Origin: Exophiala sp. HKRS030
Taxonomy: Eukaryota > Ascomycota > Eurotiomycetes > Chaetothyriales > Herpotrichiellaceae
Assembly: GCA_023897205.1 (NCBI GenBank)
Contig: JAHWDD010000004.1
Location: forward strand, 4,588,001 to 4,652,000
DNA length: 64,000 bases
Reading direction: 5' to 3'
Under the pieces are notes generated by a model. The model saw nothing but the letters and a program-made list of their open reading frames with translations. It was not told the origin of the DNA and ran no database searches. This document shows positions 56,232 through 64,000 of this stretch, in pieces. How positions within the stretch are numbered: the stretch's first letter is position 1; each line of letters opens with the position of its first letter. The position numbers and the translations under genes were made by a program.

Positions 56232-57140
56232 ATGACAGAGGGAGCCAAACGTGGTCGTCCCAGGATCGATTCAAAATTCGACAACTGGTTCTGGGTAAAA
56301 GATGCGCGGGAACGAAAGCGGATCCAGGACAGACTGGCGCAGCGAGCGCGGCGTAAGGATTGGCCTGACAAGTCTGCCCAATTGTGAGTCTGGGTGGGTT
56401 CTGACATATTCATAGGCAGTCGAGTAGTGGCACGGCAGGATGGAAGCAAAAAGGTCAAGGCTGAGACCAGGCGTACTCGTAGAAGCGAAACTCGTCTTGA
56501 GGAGCCGATCAAACAAGATGCAGAGCCCTCGGATGTCCTGGAGACATTCACATCGAAGCAGAACGAAGAGCATTCAAATAATAACCAGTCGCTTGCTCTC
56601 GTACCTGCATCTAGAGAGGTACTTCCCGGGTTCGCTGTCAAGATTGTGGACCTACCTGACTAACGTAACATCAAGGAGAACACCCTATCTGCAGTTACTT
56701 CTCTTCCAGTGAGTGACTCGAGTCGATGGCGTCGCTGCGCATATGTACTTGGCCGTGATGATCAGTTCCTCTGCTGGCAATCATGGCCTATTTATTGGGC
56801 ACTGTCTCATCACGGCGAGATGCAGGGCACGGGATGTCCAGACGCTGAGACAAAGGCTAGGTCGCCTCCAGAATACCTGGACTTGCCCGAATACCTCAAA
56901 CCCACTCCGCTGCAAATGGCCGTGCCGCATGTTAGATGGATCGACAGGTTTCCGTTCCCTCGGTTGCGAGACAATATGATTTTGCTCGATGGACTTATCG
57001 ATCTGGATGACTTCGTTCGAGATCTTTGGGCAATGGCGAGCTTGATCCTGCGCCCTCAGGCCCAAAGAGCCACGTGGGATCCATTGTGTTGGACAATGGG
57101 TGCTGAATTCTCATCCAAATGGGGTTATCTTTTCATATGA
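56232..57140 (+). CDS. bZIP transcription factor with C-terminal DUF3425 domain, three exons
   Basis: Exons 56232-56352, 56416-56618 and 56676-57140 give 262 residues. Intron 1 (63 nt, GTAAGG donor, CTGAC branch, ATAG acceptor) and intron 2 (57 nt, with a CTAAC branch) both keep frame. The N-terminus has an AT-hook-like KRGRPR at 6-11 and a basic region RERKRIQDRLAQRARRSR at about 26-43. The latter matches the Yap-like pattern (NRAAQRAFRxR), but with Asp where the DNA-contacting Asn is usual. A clear leucine zipper is not obvious. The C-terminal LKPTPLQMAVPHVRWIDRFPFPRLRDN is a typical DUF3425 block. It is a nuclear regulator of unknown targets, possibly of neighbouring accessory genes. Confidence 0.8.
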
Positions 57141-57692
57141 TCAACATGGTCAATTAGAATTGTGAATTTTTACCGAAGGATGTCTGGTTATAGGTCCTCG
57201 GTTGGGGGTTCACGACGGCAATCTTGCCTAGGAGATAGTTGTAGGCATCGTCTCGAGAGCAATGACGCTATTTAGGAGGGATGCCAGGTATGAGGACGAG
57301 TAACAAAGCATGTACCGGACCAAGTTCGGGCAGAGTAGGAGAATGCAGCATGATTTCCTTTGGTCCAGAGAGTGACAAAAGGCCGAGGGAAAAACGTAAA
57401 AGCGAAAACGTGACTTTCTTGGCTGACAAGTGCGAGTCTTTTGGCTGCGAACTGGAGCTCGGTACAGCGGAGAACACGAAGACCCGTTTAAGAGCTTCCT
57501 CAACTACCCTGAACTGGTACCAATTAATTCAACTCAACAGATCGAGTACACTGTGTTCCTACGTATTCCCTCATACTAACCACTCTCCGTCGAGCTCGTA
57601 CTTCCACTTTCGTGCTATTTCTCTCCCATCCTATCTGACCTACGAATAGCCCGACCTTGGTCAGGTCTCTTCTCTACAACCGTTCACGCACA
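57141..57692. promoter_or_regulatory. Intergenic region, presumed ADK1 promoter
   Basis: About 550 bp between the bZIP stop and the adenylate kinase start. Pyrimidine-rich tracts occur at about 57560-57650 just before the ATG. No recognised gene. Confidence 0.4.
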
Positions 57693-58675
<983 letters not shown>

Positions 58676-59463
58676 ACGACCTCATCCGGAAACTTCGGGA
58701 GCAAGACAAAAAAGTGGTTTTTTGTTATTGCATTGGGGACTTCTCTGCCCCTGGAACGGTGGCTGGAAATGACATATGAAAACCCTCGACGCTAGAGCCA
58801 TGTTTGCAAACGTGTACAAGATATGGGGAGATTTTTTCTTGGAGCTTCAAGGGAAAAAAGCTCGAGGTTTTGGTGAATTAAGGGAATGCGCACAAACGTC
58901 CTAGCTTTGAGAATCAACACCTCCTAATTCAGAACATCAATCTTTGCACACCAGGAAAATGATTTGACGGTCCTTATGGCTTCCATCCCAGTGAATTCAA
59001 TTATTGATGGCATCTAAGAAACGCGTACTCCGTACATCGTATCCCCGTTACCCAGGAAAATAATTCCAGGGCCGCAGACCGGCATCACCGGCATCGAGGC
59101 CGATGATTGACCCAACAGGGCACCATTTTGACTCGTTGAAACAACATCAATGATCCATCACTTATGACCCTCTGATTCTGCAAGCGGCTGGCTTCATATC
59201 AGGCTGAATTATTTATTGCGCATGATGGTCTGTCACTCTTGCAGCGGCTGAAGTTATTGTTCAATGACGTTGAGTGACTGACGACCATCCACGGCCTTTT
59301 CCCCGCGATGTTTTCTCCCCCCAATAAAGAACCATGTATATACCTTGGCTAGGTACTCTTCAGTTGTGTTGTTTACAATTGACCTCTTGACCAGAGAACG
59401 TTTGCGTGCAAGTGAAATTCGTTGAAAGACTACTTGTCAATAGGTGCGGATATAGCTTGAAAC
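58676..59463. other. Intergenic region
   Basis: Non-coding sequence between two plus-strand genes. One TACTCCGTA nonamer occurs at 59026-59034. No gene or RNA is recognised. Confidence 0.5.
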
Positions 59464-60783
59464 ATGGCAGCACCAAAACAGGTTCGGTGGGGGATGATGG
59501 GTGAGTTGCCCGTGGCTTCAAAAGCCCTGCGATCTCAGGTCAACTAATTTACCTCTTTCCTCACTACAGCCACGGGCGGTATCGTACGTACCTTTGCCAA
59601 AGATATCCTCCTCGACCCATCGACTCGAAATGTCGTGGACATCAAACATGTCATCACCGCCGTCGCATCCTCTTCGTCCCTGTCATCAGCCCAAAAGTTC
59701 ATCTCGGAAGTCGTGGCTCCCGTCCAATCTACTCCCTCTTGCACACCCTACGGGTCCTACGAGGACCTGGTGAAGGACCCCAACGTCGACATCATCTACA
59801 TTGGCACGCCGCATTCTCACCACTTTCAGAACGCCATGCTTGCACTGCAGCACAATAAACCCGTGCTTTGCGAAAAGGCCCTGACGGTGAATGTGGCTCA
59901 GGCGAAAAAGTTATACCAGACCGCGAAAGAGAAGGGTCTGTTTTTCATGGAGGCCGTGTGGACGCGGTACTTTCCCATCAGCAAGACCATCAGGAAACAC
60001 ATCATGGACAACGACATTGGCGAGGTCGTCAGGGTGAGCTCGGACATGAGTATAGGTGCCGTCCCGGAGGACTCGTTCGCCGTGGACCACCGCATGGTCA
60101 ACCTCGATCTGGCCGGAGGTTGTTTGCTGGACCTGGGTGTGTACTCCCTCACGTGGGCGTTTCAGACGTTGTACCATACATTGTCACCGTCGTTGCGGGA
60201 ACAAGACCGGCCCAAGGTCGTGGGCGCGACCATGACGTTCGAACCACGCACGCACGCCGACGAGTCGACCATCATCCTGCTCGAGTTCCCCAAGTCGACA
60301 CCCAGCGGCAAGACAAAGGCTCACGCGGTTGCGACGACGGCCATGCGCGTGAGTGACGACCCAGCAAGAGGGAGAGGTCCCGAAGTCGAGGTGCCCACGG
60401 TCCGCGTTCAGGGCGAAAAGGGGGAGATTCAGGTTTGGGGTCCCATATACAGACCGACGAGGTACAGGCTCGTGCCCAAGGATAAGGGGCAAGAGGTCAT
60501 TGATAAGACGTTTACTTTTGAGGCTGGAGCACACGGAATGATGGTATGTTAATGCACAATGTTTTTGATGACCAAAAGAAAAGTTACTGACTGTTCAAAA
60601 TAGTACGAGGCTGACGCGGCCGCCAAAGCCTGGCTGGAAGGAAAACTCGAATCCGAGTCGATGACGTGGCAAGAGAGTATCCTGATCATGGAGGTAATGG
60701 ACGAAGTCAGAAGAAAGGCTGGGCTCAAGTATCCCGATGACATTGAGACGACCGAATACCCTGTCAAATTGAAGGGTAGATAA
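59464..60783 (+). CDS. Gfo/Idh/MocA-family oxidoreductase, three exons
   Basis: Exons 59464-59500, 59570-60543 and 60604-60783 give 396 residues. The small first exon completes the nucleotide-binding start VRWGMM-ATGGIV. DIIYIGTPHSHHF and KPVLCEKALTV (variant of the EKP motif with the catalytic Lys) define the Rossmann domain. The C-terminal domain contains GGCLLDLGVYSL. Closest by pattern are dimeric dihydrodiol dehydrogenases and xylose (NADP) dehydrogenases. The reaction is NAD(P)-dependent oxidation of a sugar or diol, and the substrate is not certain. Confidence 0.87.
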
Positions 60784-61280
60784 GGTAAGATTCTGTTAGG
60801 AATTGGGGATTCCAAAGTAGGTACTCAGGTAGTGAAAGAATCTCAACCAAGATACTCTTGGACACTGTGCCTGACTTCTTGAGAATTTGAATTGGGGGAT
60901 TTCTGTTCCTTTAGATTTTCTCTTAGGAATGTTTCATATTTTGGCCAGCGCCAGATCTTGAATGATTGATTTGATGTATGGCACTTGGTATGTTCAAACG
61001 AGCTCTTGCAATTCGGTGCGATTTGGTACTCGACATTGACATTAAACTTCTCGACATCTTTCTTTTGCTTTAGAGCACAGCCCGCTGCCTGTCCAAGAAC
61101 AAACCCAATACTAAAAGATTCATCTCGAATCACTTCTCTTTATGTCGTGGTGTCTGCTGTGCGTGTGCGATGACAACCCTGACAAGAAAAAGAGATCATA
61201 CCCAATTCTCATTGCTCAATGTGCTGTGCAATTGCAGATTGGCCACCATAAGATGTAAGGCGCACAAAATATGCACCTGC
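60784..61280. other. Convergent 3' intergenic region
   Basis: Contains the 3' flanks of the oxidoreductase and the RRM gene. Short motif-free frames only. Confidence 0.5.
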
Positions 61281-62438
61281 TTACTCCTCGGGCCCCTGCG
61301 TTGGAGGCTGTTCTTGATCATCCCTTCGTCTCCACGTGCCCGGTCCAGCCGACCTTCTCTCTCCGGTGGTACCACTGTTGCTGCCGGTCACCCCTTGCTC
61401 CCGGGTGACTTTTCTCTCTCCTCCCCTCGCGCGACTAACGCGTAGAGGACCACCCCAGCTACCTTCCTTGCCGGCGAGTTGGTCGATCACGACATCGACG
61501 TCCTCGACCCTCGGCACGTCGACGAAGCAGTAGTAATGGTTTCCCGGTTCGGTGGCCTTGCTGGGGTGAGGCGAGATCAACTTGGACACGGCCGACGGGG
61601 TCACGTCGGTCGTGGAGAAAAGCACCTGGATCTCCTCGTCGAGCGCCGACTGGGGCTCGATGCGAGGCAGTCCCCCGACGTACAACCTCCTTCCTTCGTT
61701 CTGGGGTGCCTGCCAGTGTGAACTGGCGTCGGTGCGGGACCCCCGGTCGAACGATGGTTTGTAATCGCCGCCTTTTTTCGTGATAAATTAGTACACATGA
61801 TACTTCAAACAAGTGGAGAGATTCGACGCCATGAAACGAGTTGCGAAAGTGATCAACACAAAACAAAGAAAAAACTTACTTCTTTCTTCTCTGACATCTC
61901 TTGCATATCCACGATCATAAGTCTTCGTACGGACTTCTCTACCGGCACCTCCGCCGAGGCCGGAACCGTTCTGACCACCCTGTGCCGATCCACGCTTGGC
62001 CACTCCGGGACTCACTTTCAACACGCGTCCAAGGACATCGACACCGTTGAGCTCGGCGATGGCGCGTTGAGCTTCCTCGGGAGAGTCCAGGTCGACAAAG
62101 CAGTAGCTCGGGTTCCGTCCCGTGAACGGGTCGGTCGAGATGCTCACGCCGACGACGGTGAAGCCACGCTCGGCAAACAGGGACTCGATGTCGGTCCTTT
62201 GGGCCGTGTAGAGCAAATTCCCCACGTACAGCCTCGTGCCGGGGTTGGCGGCGTTGTTGCTGTTGTTGTCTTCAGCGGCACCACCATTCTGTTGACGAGG
62301 CGTGTTGGTCCGGCTGTTTCGTGACTGTTGCGGTTCGACGCGAGGTGAATCGTCCTTGACGCGCCAGTTCATCGACGCCGCGGAACGAAAGTTGGCATAT
62401 TGACGCGGCGTCGAGGGTGATGCTGCCGAATCCTCCAT
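61281..62438 (-). CDS. RNA-binding protein with two RRM domains, two exons
   Basis: Exons 62438-61880 and 61771-61281 give 349 residues. The 108-nt intron has a GTAAGT donor, an ACTAAT branch point and an AAAAAAG acceptor. RRM1 has RNP2 LYVGNL and RNP1-like NPSYCFVDL, and RRM2 has LYVGGL and HYYCFVDV. Between them is a Gly-rich linker and a YDRGYARD segment; the C-terminus is Arg/Gly/Thr-rich. The start at 62438 (MEDSAASPS) is preferred because the frame extension up to 62510 is a Lys/Pro stretch encoded by a poly-A-like tract. The role is mRNA processing or transport in general; the exact orthologue is not recognised. Confidence 0.85.
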
Positions 62439-63249
62439 TTTGGAATGGGCTGGTGGGGGAAGGCTGTCTGGTTTTTTTTTTAGTTTCTTCGGTGGCGGAG
62501 GGGTTGCCAAAAGGGGGGAGAGAGGGGAGATGAAAACGGAAGACGAAAGATCGTAAGGTGATAACCGACAAGATGAGATGCTTTGCGAGGTTGAGGACCC
62601 TGTTCGTCACGAGGCTTCGTTGTCTATCTCTCGCTCGCTCGATCTCGACCGTGGGAAATTTTGTCACCGCGAGTTTCTACGCGCCAAGAAACGTGCTGTT
62701 GATTAGCATGTTTTTCCAACCACTCTGGGCTTAGCGCCGCCGGTTGAGATATTCGCTTTAAGCTGCGAGCGGCTCCAAAAAGTGTCATGTAGACCGGATC
62801 ATGGCAACAGGGGAATGGGCTCAATGTTGATGGTATGCTATTGTCTCGGCGTTCGAGTGAATATTCTGTCCAAAACGTCTAATTGCTTTACTATATCTTT
62901 TCTGTGGAGCGCGATTTCTGGTCCATCTGTGCAGATCACCGGATATGACCTTCCGGGGAGGGCGAATCTTTGACTTATTAGTTGAATCGCTCTCCGCAAA
63001 CCCCACGTCCTTTTGGGTTGATCTTGAGATCTCACCATCATCAGCAGATGAGATGTGATCTTGAATCCTTTCTTTTTGATGTATCCAGAGTAAAGACTAC
63101 GACCCTATGCTGCAAACGTTTGGATGCTCTATCGTTCTAGTTCCAAATCAAGTCTTGCTGCCCTCTCCGCGAGGACTGACTATCGTCACATCCTCCCCCT
63201 CAATCGATATGACAAGATCCTGAGGCCGTGTTGGGAAGGCTGTTCAGAT
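62439..63249. promoter_or_regulatory. Divergent promoter between the RRM gene and the CapA-like gene
   Basis: About 800 bp separates the two start codons. It contains a CGCTCGCTCG stretch at about 62632 and nothing else I can name. Confidence 0.45.
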
Positions 63250-64000
63250 ATGAGTGACACCGCAGGTTCCAGAGATGGACCAGAGACATCGACGTTTACA
63301 ATCCTCCTACTAGGTGATCTGATGATCGGACGGCTCGTCGATGCTCTCTTACCGACCAGTATTGCGCGTGAACAACCGGCATCTTGCCCAGAACATGCTG
63401 CGCAGACGGTCGACAAGTACATCATACCAAAGAACCCTCAACTAAAGTCGTACGACTATCTCTCGCCCTGGGGCAACGCCGGCCACCTCATTCGCAGTTC
63501 TGATGGTGTGGTAGTCAACCTCGAGACTGCATTGACCACGACCACCGTACCGTGGCCGGGCAAGGTGTTCAATTACCGAAGTCATCCGGGTAATGTGAGA
63601 TGTCTGGTGGATGTGGGCTTAGGCGGCGGCTCGCAGAGAGCCAGTGTTTGTCTTGCAAATAATCATACCCTTGATTGGAATAGGGAGGGGTTGCTTGAAA
63701 CGGTACAAACACTCACCGAAGCGGGCATCGAGTTTGCCGGGGCAGGAAGAACAAAGGAAGAGGCGAGTCAGCCGGGCACCATCAAGCTCGGGAATGGGAG
63801 CTGGTTAGTCAAGTGCTGGAGCTTTTCAGATCACCCTGCCGACTGGAGAGGTGAGGAGTGTTTCAACCTGATTGACTATACGCGCACGAGTCGAGACCTC
63901 ATGAGGAGGCAGATTACGACCGAAGATGAAAATCAACGATCCGGGCAAAAGCGTTCAACGCTGAAAGTTGTCTCCGTGCACTGGGGTCCGAATTATCGGT
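63250..64000 (+). CDS. CapA-like (PGA_cap) metallophosphatase family protein, 3' end outside window
   Basis: The frame opens at the ATG at 63250 and stays open for 250 codons to the window end. It shows TILLLGDLMIGR (first metal-binding Asp), VVVNLETAL, CLANNHTLDW (Asn-His pair) and VVSVHWGPNYR (His). These are the ordered motifs of the CapA/PgsA calcineurin-like fold first named for bacterial poly-gamma-glutamate synthesis. Fungal members are common and uncharacterised, and are not evidence of capsule synthesis. Typical fungal length is around 400 residues, so the C-terminal third is missing. Confidence 0.85.
   Translation, partial: MSDTAGSRDGPETSTFTILLLGDLMIGRLVDALLPTSIAREQPASCPEHAAQTVDKYIIPKNPQLKSYDYLSPWGNAGHLIRSSDGVVVNLETALTTTTVPWPGKVFNYRSHPGNVRCLVDVGLGGGSQRASVCLANNHTLDWNREGLLETVQTLTEAGIEFAGAGRTKEEASQPGTIKLGNGSWLVKCWSFSDHPADWRGEECFNLIDYTRTSRDLMRRQITTEDENQRSGQKRSTLKVVSVHWGPNYR

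Noticed and set aside
56383..56418. A 36-nt first intron in the bZIP gene
   Set aside because: It keeps frame but is shorter than typical fungal introns. The overlapping 63-nt intron with a GTAAGG donor and CTGAC branch gives a better basic region.

Overview
The window is nuclear DNA of a filamentous ascomycete (Pezizomycotina). The evidence is a trifunctional trpC gene, many short GT-AG introns (about 45-110 nt) with CTRAC/CTAAC-like branch points, TRAPP-II, nuclear-pore and proteasome genes with fungal architecture, a fungal bZIP/DUF3425 regulator, and families typical of mould genomes (NmrA-like, DUF4188, GT2, GH16). Gene content looks most like Eurotiomycetes (perhaps Chaetothyriales), but that placement is an inference. 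There is no rRNA, CRISPR, phage or intact transposon, and I recognised no tRNA.

Layout. 0-9 kb: the 5' part of trpC (minus, cut by the window edge) with Gcn4/CpcA-type sites upstream, a possible GNAT-like remnant, a flavin monooxygenase (two exons), an uncharacterised two-exon protein and an NmrA-like reductase. 9.8-15.3 kb: the scaffold nucleoporin NUP188, with a small first exon found by splicing. 15.6-22.6 kb: an SDR with a separate last exon, a 2.8-kb gene-free gap holding four CACGTG E-boxes (one inside an 18-bp perfect palindrome), and a five-exon membrane GT2 glycosyltransferase. 24-40 kb: a membrane-anchored GH16 glucanase, a 2-oxoglutarate/Fe(II) oxygenase, a secreted S10 carboxypeptidase, a 4-coumarate-CoA-ligase-like enzyme with a peroxisomal C-terminus, a DUF4188 protein and a delta-12 fatty acid desaturase. 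41.5-53.5 kb: TRS130 (TRAPP-II) diverging from an intronless 903-residue reverse-transcriptase-related cellular gene (rvt type), then a SWIM zinc-finger protein, RPN8 and a second SDR. 54.7-64 kb: a second NmrA-like protein, a bZIP/DUF3425 factor, adenylate kinase (with a GC-AG intron), a Gfo/Idh/MocA oxidoreductase, a two-RRM RNA-binding protein and the 5' part of a CapA-like metallophosphatase cut by the window end.

The genes do not form one obvious pathway. It is a normal mosaic of housekeeping genes (trpC, NUP188, TRS130, RPN8, ADK1) and accessory metabolism or wall genes. The most unusual element is the rvt gene: it keeps the catalytic aspartates of a reverse transcriptase, sits in a host-gene context and lacks retroelement partner domains. 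Splice-site coordinates given below were derived by hand from reading frame and splice consensus and are predictions.
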